A stretch of 49,785 bases of DNA from CAZGMJ01 sp964526785 (GTDB lineage Bacteria; Planctomycetota; Phycisphaerae; Sedimentisphaerales; Anaerobacaceae): positions 1 to 49,785 of the forward strand of contig CAZGMJ010000040.1 of NCBI GenBank assembly GCA_964526785.1. Reading direction: 5' to 3'. Positions 25,435 to 36,300 of the stretch are shown piece by piece. Each line of letters opens with the position of its first letter. Position 1 is the first letter of the stretch. Below the pieces are notes generated by a model. That model searched no databases, had not been told where the DNA came from, and saw only the letters and a list, made by a program, of their open reading frames with translations. A program made the position numbers and the translations under genes.

Positions 25435-26655
25435 TCACCAGCCTCTGACGCGCACAACCTCGCCGGCCACCACGTTAAACCCCGGCGGCACCTGCATCAG
25501 CACCGGCCAGCCCCATTCCGGAATGTTGGGATTGCGCCACAACCGCTCGGGTTTCCTTTGCGCCGTCGGACTCACGGCCAGAACCACCGATTGCGCGATT
25601 TGAGCACGCTCCCGCGACTTGGTCATCTCCACCTGCATCTCCGCGTGCACCTGCCCAAGGGCATCTTCATTGACATAGGCGAGTATTTCCTTCGGCCGGG
25701 ATTGAGCGATGGCCAGTATGGGGTCCCCCGCAGAGACAACTTCACCCGCCCTGCGCAACACCTTCTCACCGGAACGCACTATCCCACTCTCCTGGTTCTG
25801 CAACGGAATCGGTATCACAACACCATCGAACGGCGCCTTCAACTCCACCGTCTGGCGTACGCTCACAGCTTCCAGTTGCTGCGTAATATGCTCCATCACC
25901 TGCTCTTGCGCCTGTATCTGCCTTTGTATGGATGCCAGAGCCTCCTGGGCATCGGGATAGTTGGGCTCGCTCGCCAGGTACTTCGCGCGCCGCTGCTCGG
26001 CCTGCCGCAAATTGGCCTCCGCCTCGCTCACCAGTTGCTGATACTTCTCGATCTTCTTCTGTAGACTCTCGTACTGCGCTTCCAGCTTCTTCAACTCGTA
26101 GTATTCGATCGCGTCCTGACCGAAAAGCTGCTTGGCAACCTTCACATCCATAGCCAGATCGCCCAGCAGTATCTGATCGGCGGCAATCGTCGCTTCCCAA
26201 TCGAGAATCTGCAGCCGAATATCCTCCACGTCGGACGAGAACCTCCTCTGTTCCTCCAGCCGCGTAGTCTGCCGATCCTGACGATCGCTCTGTAACGTCT
26301 CCCGTACGGTGACAAGTTCCCCCTGCAACCGCTCGCGTTCCGCCTCCGCCGATGCCAGTTGAGCGTTCAGTTCCGCCCGTAGCGACTGCTCGTTTTCCAG
26401 GATCGTGTCGATGATCGCAACGGTGTCGCCCGCCTCAACCTGCTCGAACAACTGAACAGGCACGCTGACCAGCCGGCCGGTACAAGTCGCGGCGATCGCT
26501 CGTATTTCGCCCTGCACAATCCCCAGCGTCTCGAAACGCTGCGTTTGACGCGAGAACAAGACCGCAATGAAGGCAACCGTGCACGCCCACACAACGAACG
26601 GCACCAGATGCGCTCTGAGGCCGGCCAGATAGCTTGTCGTACTGATCTTCCTCAT
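25435..26655 (-). CDS. HlyD/EmrA-type membrane-fusion (adaptor) protein
   Basis: Periplasmic adaptor of 406 residues. One N-terminal transmembrane helix (about 17-36) is followed by a half-barrel/lipoyl segment (GEIRAIAATCTGRLVSVPVQ, VEAGDTVAIID). A long coiled coil runs over about 85-270, rich in Glu, Gln and Arg. The second lipoyl half is APFDGVVIPIP, then GEVVSAGDPILAIAQSRPKEILAYV. Such proteins bridge inner-membrane transporters to the outer layer. No ABC, MFS or outer-membrane partner is adjacent. Its neighbour is instead a DUF4956 membrane protein 7 bp upstream, in the same transcript as a VTC polyphosphate polymerase. A role in moving or anchoring the product of that module is inference. 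Confidence 0.88.
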   Translation of the reverse strand: MRKISTTSYLAGLRAHLVPFVVWACTVAFIAVLFSRQTQRFETLGIVQGEIRAIAATCTGRLVSVPVQLFEQVEAGDTVAIIDTILENEQSLRAELNAQLASAEAERERLQGELVTVRETLQSDRQDRQTTRLEEQRRFSSDVEDIRLQILDWEATIAADQILLGDLAMDVKVAKQLFGQDAIEYYELKKLEAQYESLQKKIEKYQQLVSEAEANLRQAEQRRAKYLASEPNYPDAQEALASIQRQIQAQEQVMEHITQQLEAVSVRQTVELKAPFDGVVIPIPLQNQESGIVRSGEKVLRRAGEVVSAGDPILAIAQSRPKEILAYVNEDALGQVHAEMQVEMTKSRERAQIAQSVVLAVSPTAQRKPERLWRNPNIPEWGWPVLMQVPPGFNVVAGEVVRVRGW

Positions 26656-26662
26656 GCGCCCG

Positions 26663-27358
26663 TTAAACCTCCAGCAGCGTTTCCTGCATCGTCAGGCTGA
26701 TGTTCTCAACGCCCTCAATGTCTTTTAGCTCGGATAACATCTCTTCGTTGTACGCTGCGTTCCTGATCATTAACTGATAAGCATATTCCACCTCGGAGGT
26801 GCCGAAACCGCTGTCCTGTGCCGAGATAAGCGTGAAACTGCCGCAAAATCGCTTGAGAATCCGAGGGATCGGGTGGTCCGGCCCCAAATGCCCGCGAGCG
26901 CTGAATCGAAGGAATCCGTTGTGCGGCTGATGCGTGCCGAATCCCGTCCAGTACAAATACAACGCAATGCCGCACAGAATAATCGTCCCGATGATCGCGA
27001 TGCCATATCTTTGCGATCCCGCCGCCATCCCCACAACCAGCGAGCAGAACAGAAACGCGATGTCCCGGGTATCCTTAATAATATTGCGAAAACGAATGAT
27101 CGCCAGAGCACCCATCAAACCGACCGCGGTGATAATGCTGTTACCTATGACCGCCATGACCATCGACACCACCACGGTAATCATGATCAAGGCCTGCACG
27201 AAAGACCTCGAATAGGATAGACCGCTGTGCGTACCGTAATACACCCAGGCAATCACCTGCCCCAGAACAAAGGCCAGCAGCAGCGAGATAAGAATATCCA
27301 CAGGCCCGTACAAGCCCGAGGTGCCGCTGTTTTCGAATATCTGCCAGGCTTTCTCCAT
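26663..27358 (-). CDS. DUF4956 membrane protein
   Basis: Membrane protein of 231 residues. Hydrophobic segments lie at about 22-42, 52-72, 74-90 and 98-139. The conserved family core is SIITAVGLMGALAIIRFRNIIKD (about 74-96), followed by DTRDIAFLF and VVGMAAGSQRYGIA. The C-terminal 90 residues are soluble, with a small alpha-beta, ferredoxin-like look. The family has no established function. It recurs next to VTC-domain polyphosphate polymerases and CotH proteins in many bacteria. Here it sits 5 bp after the VTC gene, which supports a joint role such as exporting or controlling polyphosphate. The start at 27358 has TAGGAT upstream. Confidence 0.88.
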   Translation of the reverse strand: MEKAWQIFENSGTSGLYGPVDILISLLLAFVLGQVIAWVYYGTHSGLSYSRSFVQALIMITVVVSMVMAVIGNSIITAVGLMGALAIIRFRNIIKDTRDIAFLFCSLVVGMAAGSQRYGIAIIGTIILCGIALYLYWTGFGTHQPHNGFLRFSARGHLGPDHPIPRILKRFCGSFTLISAQDSGFGTSEVEYAYQLMIRNAAYNEEMLSELKDIEGVENISLTMQETLLEV

Positions 27359-27363
27359 GGATT

Positions 27364-28212
27364 CTATCCTACTTGGTTAACTTGTGGTGCACAGAACCTC
27401 AACAACGATGCATCTTCTATCGAAGAGGCATACTTCGAGATGGATCTGGCTCTTATGGAAAACAACTTGACCATGCGATTCAACCACGGCGGATACTTCC
27501 CCGTGAACTTGATCTCGAGAATGACTTTTCCCTTCGTAAACGGATTGGGCAGCCATCCGCCCCCGCCGAGCCGCACTTCCGGTTCGTGCGTAACGCAGTA
27601 GCACAACTGCCGGTCGAACGTCACGCGAACACGATTGTCGCCTTCGCCCTCATACGCCTGCCGCATATACCGCACCAGTACGGTGGGCCGTGCCCGAATA
27701 CTGGCGGCGTATAACTGAAACTGGTTCAACGCATTCCAGTCCACATTGTAATTCTGAGGAGGCAGCGGCAGACCGGCCAGCAGGTCCGGAACGTCACGGT
27801 GCATCACGCGCGCCCGGCTCTTCATAATCACCCTGTTGATGCGCCGCTTGATTTCGAAAAAGCACGGATAGTCCGGCTCGTCCGTGTAACTGCGGATCCT
27901 CAACTTGAAGCGATTCTTCTGGCCATCGAGCGTCTCGCGACACAGCCGCAGATTCGGCGAGTCAATATAGAGACTGACGATCGGATAGTCCCCGCCGCGT
28001 TGGAGTTTGCAGTAGCGATCCATCTGGATGAACGGGCGCATGAATTGCGTCATCGCCTCGGCCTGAGACTCGCTGATCAGGTACTTCAGCTCGTTCCGAC
28101 ACGCCATCATCCGGTCGGTCGGCCGAGATCCCGCAAGACTCACCCCGGCTGTATCCTTACCGACGGAATCCGAATCATTCTTCTTCTGTTTCGTATCGCC
28201 CTTCAACGCCAT
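27364..28212 (-). CDS. VTC-domain polyphosphate polymerase
   Basis: Predicted to make inorganic polyphosphate from ATP, like the Vtc4 catalytic domain. The protein has 282 residues. After a polar tail of about 35 residues, the VTC domain runs to the end. It is a tunnel-shaped fold lined by basic residues. Visible features are CRNELKYLISESQ (about 38-50), YPIVSLYIDSPNL, RFKLRIRSYTDE, CFFEIKRRINRVIMKSR, VLVRYMRQAYE and VRVTFDR. The acidic metal-binding strand is VILEIKFTGKYPPWL. No membrane segment is present. It leads the trio VTC-DUF4956-HlyD and follows two CotH genes on the same strand. A promoter with a leader of about 190 bases lies at 28407-28436. An internal Met pair near residue 36 is an alternative start. 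Confidence 0.9.
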   Translation of the reverse strand: MALKGDTKQKKNDSDSVGKDTAGVSLAGSRPTDRMMACRNELKYLISESQAEAMTQFMRPFIQMDRYCKLQRGGDYPIVSLYIDSPNLRLCRETLDGQKNRFKLRIRSYTDEPDYPCFFEIKRRINRVIMKSRARVMHRDVPDLLAGLPLPPQNYNVDWNALNQFQLYAASIRARPTVLVRYMRQAYEGEGDNRVRVTFDRQLCYCVTHEPEVRLGGGGWLPNPFTKGKVILEIKFTGKYPPWLNRMVKLFSIRARSISKYASSIEDASLLRFCAPQVNQVG

Positions 28213-28518
28213 CTACCCCATTGCTCTCGGCATGTGAGAACGGAACCACCCATTTTGCTTAAGTCACTTAAATTCCGATACTTATAAGGTTTGAAGCCCC
28301 CGCACCAGGCACCGACAAAAACAAACGACGGACCCGAGCAATTGTTTGTTGAGCATCTTCCCTTTTTCTTGCCCTTATTCTAAATGGTAACAAATTTACC
28401 TTCTCTATTCTAACATAAGGCTATGCGCAGAGTCAACTGTTTTCCATCGCCCCTGGCGTCCGTAATGCCCCATTTCTGTCCTTGCTCACCTGTTCACCCC
28501 GTCCGTACGACCGATAAC
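28213..28518. other. 306-bp gap with promoter and long leader of the VTC operon
   Basis: The gap separates the first-listed CotH gene stop from the VTC gene start. No gene is seen. It holds the promoter at 28407-28436 and then a leader of about 190 bases. The leader includes a small GGTAA/TTACC hairpin and a second copy of the TTAGAATA sequence found at the -10 box. I did not recognise a known riboswitch in it. Confidence 0.5.
28407..28436 (-). promoter_or_regulatory. Promoter of the VTC-DUF4956-HlyD operon
   Basis: On the minus strand, TTGACT (28436-28431), an 18-bp spacer ending ATGT, and TAGAAT (28412-28407). It has the same layout as the CotH promoter at 38260-38289: 18-bp spacing and the same ATGT before a near-identical -10 box. 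Confidence 0.65.
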
Positions 28519-31500
28519 TCAGAATCCCGGCGACGGGACCGTCGCATCCCAGTTGTTTGGATCGTTTCCATATGCGAACGCGGAAAGACGAGCGAGCGAC
28601 CGGCCCTGCCCGTCCGCCTCGCTGGGCCACAAATCCACACCCCCGGGACATGCACCGTCGTGGTTTCCGTCACTGTACACCACACGCTCCACCCAGATAT
28701 ATTGACGCTCGCCGAATGCATCCACATCACCGGGCATCGACAACTCCACCGTCTCGCCCGCATCGTCCAGCCGGCCGCTGTATGGTCCAAAGATCCGCTC
28801 CTCCGGCACCGTCGGATATCGCCACATAAATGCCTCCTTGTCACGCACAACCACAATCACCCCGCCGGCCGGAATGGTGCACGCCTCTGCATCAGATGGA
28901 AAAACATAGTCAAGTCCTTCGGTGAACTTCCAGGCCTCGGACTCCGTGTAATCGTACAAAGTGATGCTTACCGAACCGATATTGCGCAGCTCGATGTATT
29001 CGTAGCGGTCGTTTACATAGGGACTTGCGCCGGGCCAGTCCGGATGATACATGATCTCATGGATCACCACAGGCCCCACCTGCGGATACGCATTCGCCGC
29101 CATCGGGCTCTGCGCGCTCATGGCAACAAAGTTCACATTGCCCGTGCTGCCTTTGAAATACCGGCCCAGCGAAACCGCTGTCTGCGAGGCGCCGAAATCC
29201 TCCGTCTCCCGATAGCCCATCGGCAAGCCGGCGGCGCCCGCGGTCAGACACACAACCTCTCCATTCTCACTCAAAGCAAAAGGCTCCCGCCTTCCCGGAT
29301 CGCCGCTCGATGCGCCGAAATTGCCGGTCTCATAGAACACCCGGTAGCCGAACGGCTCGATCACGGTGCCGGCCGGAATTTCGTACTTGTCGAAATCAGC
29401 CGCACTGTCACTGAGAAACCATCCGCTGATATCGATCGCATTACCCGTCGTATTGTGCAATTCAATCCAGTCCGATGCCTCGTCATGCGAATGCGCCAAG
29501 ACCTCGTTGATCACGATAGCGCCGGGATTGGGCAACTCGGCAGCGTCCGGCGAACCGGGAGAACCGCCCTCGAATGTGCTGGCCCGCCAGGAATCCTTCT
29601 CGCCCCACGAATCCACATCCGGATCCATAACGTCGATGATCACCAGCGAAAAGCCTTCGCCGTCCGTAAGATCGCGCCAGTCATCCGAATACTCGAAATC
29701 GCTGATTGTCTGCCCCAAAGCATCCGCCAGCGTCAACCTCTCGCCGTTGTTCGCCAGATTGCCTCGGTACTCCCCGACGACAGGCAAGCCGGACCCGTAT
29801 CGAGCCTCGAACGCATCGCGATCCTCGACCACCAAAGCGAATTCCCCCGCCGAGAGAGTGTGATCCCCGAACGTAAACTCAACACCATCGGTGAACCGCA
29901 CGAGATTCAGATTTATCGGCACATCGCCGATGTTCTGCAATTCGATGTACTCTTCGTTCTCTCCGCCGCCGGCCCCTTCAGCCGGATGATACATCAACTC
30001 GGTAATACGAAGATTCTCCGCCACCGGCCCCACTGCAAACGCTGCCTCCGTCAACGCGCTCCACGTCTGGCCGACCAGAGTCCGCGCCTTGATGTGCGTG
30101 CTCTTGTCAAGCCTTACGGGGCGCGAATAATTCATGGCGCTGTCCGCAATACCCGTCCCGGCCGCCAGCTTCTTACCCACCACCAGTTCGGCGTTGATAA
30201 GAAAATCAGGGCTGCCCGTCGAAGAGTTCAGACCGTGGATCGCCAGAAGATTGTCGCCTTGCCGCAACTGCCCCATGAACGCGCTGACGTCGAACTGCTT
30301 GAATGCAACGGCATCGGAATCCGCACGGTCCGCGTCCGCTCTGGACGCATAGTACGGCGTACCGGCGAGATTCGCCCGCGCGATCTCCACCCCGTTGAGA
30401 TAGGCAACGAAACCATCGTCATACTGCATGTTCAGGTTCATGAAGTTCTGCTCGCTTCCATCCGCCTGATAGCTGAACACAATGCGAATCAAACAGCTCG
30501 GGTTGGCCGTGGGGTTCAGTCGATTCCCCAGCATCAGCGACATCGTATCAAGGCCGATGTAGCTTACGTAATTCGTCGCATCCGTCGGCTTGGCCTCATA
30601 CCCGACCCCGCCGGGACTGCCGCTGTGTTCGAGCCATTGCGAATCATCGAATGCAACCGACTCGCGCCACTGAACGTCCACCTCGGCGAAAGGCACCAGC
30701 GCCCGCTTCGCCGCATCCGGCGAAACAAGCGTCGTTATATTCGAGTACGCACTCGTCGAAAGACGCGGATCCGATCCGTCGGTCGTGTAGTAGAGCTGCC
30801 CCTCGTCGGCCCCCATCACAAGACTGAAATCGCTCGGAACATGCCCGCCGTACGAACTCAACACAGGAGCATCAATCGGCGGAAACCAGCCCTGTCCGCG
30901 CAGTTGCGTCAGCAACACCCCGCCGCGCTGATATATCCAGTTGCGCACGCCGTTGACCGCACTGAGCCAGTCGCCCCGCGTCCGCGGATTCGAGCGCTTC
31001 GAGTCGCCCCAACGCGCAGACTCGGCAATGATCGCCGAATCGATCTGCGCAGCACGCCTGTCCACCCGCGCGATCGCCTGCTCCCTGCTGAGCAGCCCCC
31101 CGTTGAACAGGTACTTCTGTACGCGGTCCGCAAAACGATATCGATATTCCTCAACCGCCGTCAGTTGCTCGTGAAGCCAGTGCGGATTGAAGTATTGCAC
31201 GTTGCTGCCCGCCCATGTCAAAGGCGTCACCAGATTGTTCTCCCCCGTGCCGAGCGAGTGCTCGGAATCGTGCTGAAACCATTTCCAGCCGTTCGGATCC
31301 GTCCGGCTGTATATCCCGTACATATTGTTCGGTATGTTGCCGTAACGCGACCCGGGCCCGTCCCGATCCCCCGTATAGTACTCGATGATCATAAAGTCGA
31401 TCAGATTGTCCACGTCCAGCAACTTCTCATACGTGGCGTTCGGTTGGCCGTCGAGCCCCAGTCCCTGGACAAGGTTGTATTTCTCATTGTCGAACCCGCT

Positions 31501-33219
31501 CTTCGCAACCGCATGCAACCGATGATAAGCGTCCAGATTGCCGTCCGTCGCCATGATCGTCCGGCCCGCATTCGTGTCGACCTTCACCACGTCGTAATCC
31601 TCTTTGTCGCCTCCCATATAGGATTCGGCGTACCTCGCCTCCGACCGCTCCTGCGTCATGTAGATACCCCAGTAGTGGCCGTTCAGATACAAGTGGTAGT
31701 AGCGGCTTCGCGTATACGGCTGCCCCATCTCCCCCTGCAGATCGCGCGACCAGACCTCGCGGACCATCGTGTTCCGGCTGTCACCCGAAAACGCCCACGA
31801 ATAATTCTGGCTGCACCGCAAATCCACCTTGTCGAATGCATCCGTCCCCTCGTCGCCGAAAAGCGGATATCGCAGCTTCCCCTCGCCGTAATCCTGCCGG
31901 AAGAACAGGCGGAAGGCATGCTTCGGATTGTTGCCGCTCCGGCTGTACCCTCCTCGAATCCGCAGGCCCGCGTTGATCTGAAAGCCGTCGCTCTGGTCGG
32001 GATGAATCAACTCAACGGACGCCGGCCGCTCCCACACCCGCCCGTCCTGCCGCGCATTGACATAAATCCCCGAACTGCTGCTGAAAAGATGGTCGAGATC
32101 GGTAACGATGGATATCGAAGGAATAGCCAGCAGCGCGTCGTCGACCAGATCGCCGTACTGTGAACTGTTCACAATATCCGGGTCCATCCCGTAGTTGATG
32201 TCCTGGCCGTTAACGCCCCCGCTCGGCCAGCCGCTGCCCGGCTTTTCGCCGTTTGGCGACTGACGCTTCACGTCCTCAACAAACAGATACGTCTGCGTTT
32301 CGCTCGTCGAACTGCGATACCCCGTCTTGAACGCCGCAGCACGAAGCGTCGTGGTCCGGTTGATATGAACCGGCGAAGCATAAACCGTACCGCGTGACGC
32401 ACTCGGCGCGCTCCCGTCTGTAGTGAACCGGATGGTCGCCCCGGCCGTATCCGTCGCCATCACAAGATCGAAAGCCGCCTCATAAAACCCCCGCTTGTGA
32501 CTGAACTGCACGTCCTCCACAACACCATAGAGCGTATCGCTGTTCGCCGCCCCGGGCGTCGGAACGGTCATCTGCTGAATGCTGAAGCCGCCGTCCGGAT
32601 GCCGCCCCGAAGAAATGTTAGTCACCTCGTCCGAAAACTCCACGCTGTCCACCAGCGTCGCACCGTCGCTATCGAAAAGCAGAACCTGCTCGGCATCCGC
32701 GTTCAGCTTGAACGATGCATGCAGACCGGCGTCAGCCGTATCGCCGTCAGCCCACACAACCAGATACCCGCCGGCCGGAATCGTCGTCAACCCCGGCTCA
32801 TCGGCGGGGAATTGCCATTGCGTCGGCTCCTCCGGATCGTCCGTCAGATATCTCCCCGCCAAATCGTACGCAACCGAACCGTAGTTGTACAATTCGATCC
32901 AGTCGTCATCATCCCCCTGTGGATCCTGTACGGTGCCGTTGTTCGACGCCATCCACTCATTGATCGCAACCGGCGCCCCGACGGCAAGCCAGTCGCTCGC
33001 CAGCAGGGCAAAATCCGCATGATCGACCCTGTCATCCAGATTCAGATCGCCCTCCTGCTCCGGCGGTCCCAGCCACTGCTCGGCCAGAATACTCAAATCC
33101 GAGACACCCACAGCGCAATCGCCGTCAAGATCAGCCTGCGGACAACCCGCATGACTTGCCCCGACCGCAAGAACCGCGACGCAAACAGCCGCCGGTAAAA
33201 ATGTCCAGTGCTTTCCCAC
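28519..33219 (-). CDS. Secreted lamin-tail/CotH-kinase protein (1)
   Basis: Exported surface protein of 1566 residues. The start is best placed at GTG 33219: AAGGA lies 8 bases upstream and a signal peptide (FLPAAVCVAVLAVGASHA) follows at once. An ATG at 33300 would add 27 unlike residues. After the signal come two EF-hand, dockerin-like repeats (DLDGDCAVGVSDL, DLNLDDRVDHADF). Then a lamin-tail domain, a chitobiase-type IRFTTDGSAP module, and a CotH kinase-like domain (about 360-700) with KHAFRLFF, GEGKLRYPLFGD, NGHYWGIYMTQER and HDSEHSLG. A second TTDGSDP module follows, then three more lamin-tail domains (INEVL, ITELMYHP and IHEIMYHP types). CotH proteins phosphorylate protein serines. It lies between another CotH gene and the VTC trio. 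Confidence 0.9.
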   Translation of the reverse strand: MGKHWTFLPAAVCVAVLAVGASHAGCPQADLDGDCAVGVSDLSILAEQWLGPPEQEGDLNLDDRVDHADFALLASDWLAVGAPVAINEWMASNNGTVQDPQGDDDDWIELYNYGSVAYDLAGRYLTDDPEEPTQWQFPADEPGLTTIPAGGYLVVWADGDTADAGLHASFKLNADAEQVLLFDSDGATLVDSVEFSDEVTNISSGRHPDGGFSIQQMTVPTPGAANSDTLYGVVEDVQFSHKRGFYEAAFDLVMATDTAGATIRFTTDGSAPSASRGTVYASPVHINRTTTLRAAAFKTGYRSSTSETQTYLFVEDVKRQSPNGEKPGSGWPSGGVNGQDINYGMDPDIVNSSQYGDLVDDALLAIPSISIVTDLDHLFSSSSGIYVNARQDGRVWERPASVELIHPDQSDGFQINAGLRIRGGYSRSGNNPKHAFRLFFRQDYGEGKLRYPLFGDEGTDAFDKVDLRCSQNYSWAFSGDSRNTMVREVWSRDLQGEMGQPYTRSRYYHLYLNGHYWGIYMTQERSEARYAESYMGGDKEDYDVVKVDTNAGRTIMATDGNLDAYHRLHAVAKSGFDNEKYNLVQGLGLDGQPNATYEKLLDVDNLIDFMIIEYYTGDRDGPGSRYGNIPNNMYGIYSRTDPNGWKWFQHDSEHSLGTGENNLVTPLTWAGSNVQYFNPHWLHEQLTAVEEYRYRFADRVQKYLFNGGLLSREQAIARVDRRAAQIDSAIIAESARWGDSKRSNPRTRGDWLSAVNGVRNWIYQRGGVLLTQLRGQGWFPPIDAPVLSSYGGHVPSDFSLVMGADEGQLYYTTDGSDPRLSTSAYSNITTLVSPDAAKRALVPFAEVDVQWRESVAFDDSQWLEHSGSPGGVGYEAKPTDATNYVSYIGLDTMSLMLGNRLNPTANPSCLIRIVFSYQADGSEQNFMNLNMQYDDGFVAYLNGVEIARANLAGTPYYASRADADRADSDAVAFKQFDVSAFMGQLRQGDNLLAIHGLNSSTGSPDFLINAELVVGKKLAAGTGIADSAMNYSRPVRLDKSTHIKARTLVGQTWSALTEAAFAVGPVAENLRITELMYHPAEGAGGGENEEYIELQNIGDVPINLNLVRFTDGVEFTFGDHTLSAGEFALVVEDRDAFEARYGSGLPVVGEYRGNLANNGERLTLADALGQTISDFEYSDDWRDLTDGEGFSLVIIDVMDPDVDSWGEKDSWRASTFEGGSPGSPDAAELPNPGAIVINEVLAHSHDEASDWIELHNTTGNAIDISGWFLSDSAADFDKYEIPAGTVIEPFGYRVFYETGNFGASSGDPGRREPFALSENGEVVCLTAGAAGLPMGYRETEDFGASQTAVSLGRYFKGSTGNVNFVAMSAQSPMAANAYPQVGPVVIHEIMYHPDWPGASPYVNDRYEYIELRNIGSVSITLYDYTESEAWKFTEGLDYVFPSDAEACTIPAGGVIVVVRDKEAFMWRYPTVPEERIFGPYSGRLDDAGETVELSMPGDVDAFGERQYIWVERVVYSDGNHDGACPGGVDLWPSEADGQGRSLARLSAFAYGNDPNNWDATVPSPGF

Positions 33220-33378
33220 GTTCTGTTCCTTAACCAGTGACACCGCCCGAAGACAACGTCGTACTTGAATCCACGCCGGACCCTTTTCTAAAACCGGCAC
33301 AAAATGCGCCCTCGCTCCTGCCGGCCCTGCTTACACCTGTTCCCATAATGCACTTGTGCAGCCCCACGATGTCTCCGC

Positions 33379-36300
33379 TCACATTCCCGGGGACACCGGC
33401 CCGACCTCCCAGTTGGACGCGTCGCTCCCGCTGTGATCGGACTGAAGATCCACACGGTGCAGAGCCCGCCCAGAACCATCGGCGCCCGCAGGCCACGGAG
33501 CGGCATCCGAATAGTACACTTCGTCCACGATCACCCACGATATTTCTTCATCAGGCGCATCCGGTGCTTCGGGGCGTTCGAGAGCGAGTCGCTCGCCGCC
33601 GTTGGACAGATTGCCCGACCACGGCCCGACGATATCCACGCCCGCGGTCAGCGAGCCGGTATCGTACGCCGCCTCGAAGGCCGCCAAAGCCGCCGGGTCC
33701 GTATACGGATTGAAGCCGACCACGATCAGCCGCCCGCCCGCGGCAATGGATACGCCCACGTCGAACGTATGGCTGACCGCGTTATCCAGCCTCCAGAGCC
33801 CGACCGCATTGACCAGACTGACCGCCACCGCCTGCGGATTGTACAACTCGATGTACTCGGCATTCGGATCGACCGGGTGATACATGATCTCCGATATCAC
33901 CACGTCGCTCAGCGGCTCGCCGTTGGCCGTGCCGCGCGAGGGAATCATCGCGAACCAATACTCCCCGCCGTCCGGATACCGGCCCAGCGACACGTTGTTC
34001 TCCTGGCCCTTGAACGCAATACAATCGACCACCCGATCTTCCGACGTGCCCGGCAGGTACGACAGATACAGCTCCTCGCCCGCCTTGTTGAGACCGAAGC
34101 CTTCGGTGATCGGATTGTGGAAATCATGGATCTCATCGAAGCTGACCCGGCCGTGCCCCGCCAGCATCTGCGCCGGTATCGCCCATTTGTCCAGATCGTC
34201 CGCATCGTCGCTGAGATACCAGCCCGCGAGATTCACCGCGCTGTTCGACGTATTATACAACTCGATCCAGTCGTTCGATTCGTGCTGCGGATACAGATCG
34301 CTGCTGAGGTCCGTATGGGCCATCACCTCGTTGAGCACCACGGTTCGCTGCAGTTCGGCATCATCGCCGCCCGGGGAGCCGTGGATGTACGCACTGGCCC
34401 GCCAGTTGCCCCCGTAGTTCAACGGTCCGTCCGGCTGACTGCGAATCGCCTCGGGCAGCGGCACAAGCGAATGGCCCGCCCCATCGGCCGAACCCGGCCA
34501 GCCGCGGCCGTCGTTGTACTCGAAATCGGCAATCGTACCGTTGTAGGTATCCACCAGGCGAATCCGCTCGCCCGCATTGGAGAGCTTGTTCGGAAATACC
34601 CCGGCGATACGGTCCGAAAGACCCGCGCCGTATCGCGAGGTAAAGGCCGCTTCGTTGCTGACCACCAGCACAAACTCGCCCGGACCCAGCGTACTGACCC
34701 GGCTGCCCTCGAACGCAAAGGTGATGCCGTTGTCGAACGACACATATGTCAAATCCAGCGTCTCGTCCCCGATGTTCTTCAATTCCACGAACTCGAACTC
34801 GTCGTTGTCCCGCATATCCCCCAGCGGGGGATCGGCCGGGTTATACATCAACTCGGTGATACGCAGATTCTCCAGAATGCCCTTGGAGACCGGTTCGCCC
34901 GCAACGAACTGCACCGGCTGCGACCAATGGCTCCACCGACCCGTATTGTCCTGCATCCGACACCGAACGCGGTACGTACGCCCCGGCTTGACTTCCGTCG
35001 CCGGCACCTGGATCGTATCGTCAAACTCCGTCAGCAACGGGCTCTCCCAAACCGCGTCTATCTCATACTTGTTCCGCTCATCGCGCTCGTACTCCGGATT
35101 GTCATAATCGGTCACTTCCGCAATCCGCCATTTCATTGCCGCAAACGACCAACTGCCCTGCGAATCCACAAACGGCGTGCACTGGAATGTTAAAGCATTC
35201 TCCGGATACCCATCCGGCCCGCTGTAAAGCACGAACGGCGTGTCCGGAATAGACGGATCCTCGTAATACGTATCAAATTCCCGCGGCCCGTACGCGATAT
35301 AATCCTTCATGATCTTGACCATGCCGGGAAAGTCCTTTGTCGACGCCTCCTGGTAAAACCGCCCCGCTCCCGCCTTCGAAGAATTGACATAGCCCGACGT
35401 CATAATCGGATTGTAGTCCCACATCGCCCGATCGGCATCGACTATCGAAGGCCCCCCGCTGGGATCGTCGATAATCGCAGCCAGTTCATCCAGCAGCATG
35501 AAGGCCTGATCGGTGTTGTAGAACAAATCGCGAAACTCCCGCAGCCGGTTCTGGTACTCGATCCGTATGGCAGCATGAGAGAATATCGCCCCCTGATTCT
35601 TGAACGGATCCTCCCCGTTGCCGTACATGTTGTTCGCCCAGACCAAATCCAGGTCCCACGGCAGCATGGACCAGACTTGTGTCTCGGGATTCAGATAAAA
35701 GAAGTAGTTCTTGCCGTACCCGATGTCGCCGTGATGAATGCCTTCAACCACGCAGCGGTACGAATAATATCGCTCCAGATCGACGTTCCCCCGCCACCAG
35801 TGCTCGCTCGGATTCGGATCATGATAGTAACCCGATTTGAACGCACTGAGGTCCGAGCGGTCGGTTACCGCCGTGTCGCCCTGATTGTTCAATTCGCCGT
35901 TGTGCCCCTCGATCTTGTACAGATTTCCGTCGGGCAGATCGTGCTCCTCAAGGAACCGTCCATCCATCTGCTCGATAACCAGATAGAGACCCCAGAAATC
36001 GCCGTCGTATTGGCTTGCCCCCTGCTCCTGAGCCTCGTCGATCACGCGGAAATGCACCCAGTGGGTTTTGGATGCCTCCACCCCCATAAGATTAAACATC
36101 TCGAACCCTGCGGCTTCGAACATCCCCTGCTCCCCGCGATGTCGATAGTTGCCCTGCTGTATGCAGGCCGAGAAGTTCAGTTTGTCCCACGGCGTGTCAT
36201 ATTTCTTGCCGTAGTCGTCTCTCGCCTGGAAGTAGTGACCTCGGTTGAAGTCGAACTTCCACATGTTCTTGCCCATGGCATAACGCCACACCCCCCCCCG

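Noticed and set aside
28423..32163. A 1246-codon open frame on the plus strand
   Set aside because: It lies opposite the CotH gene, has an Arg/His/Ile-rich composition without domains, and arises from the codon bias of the real gene.
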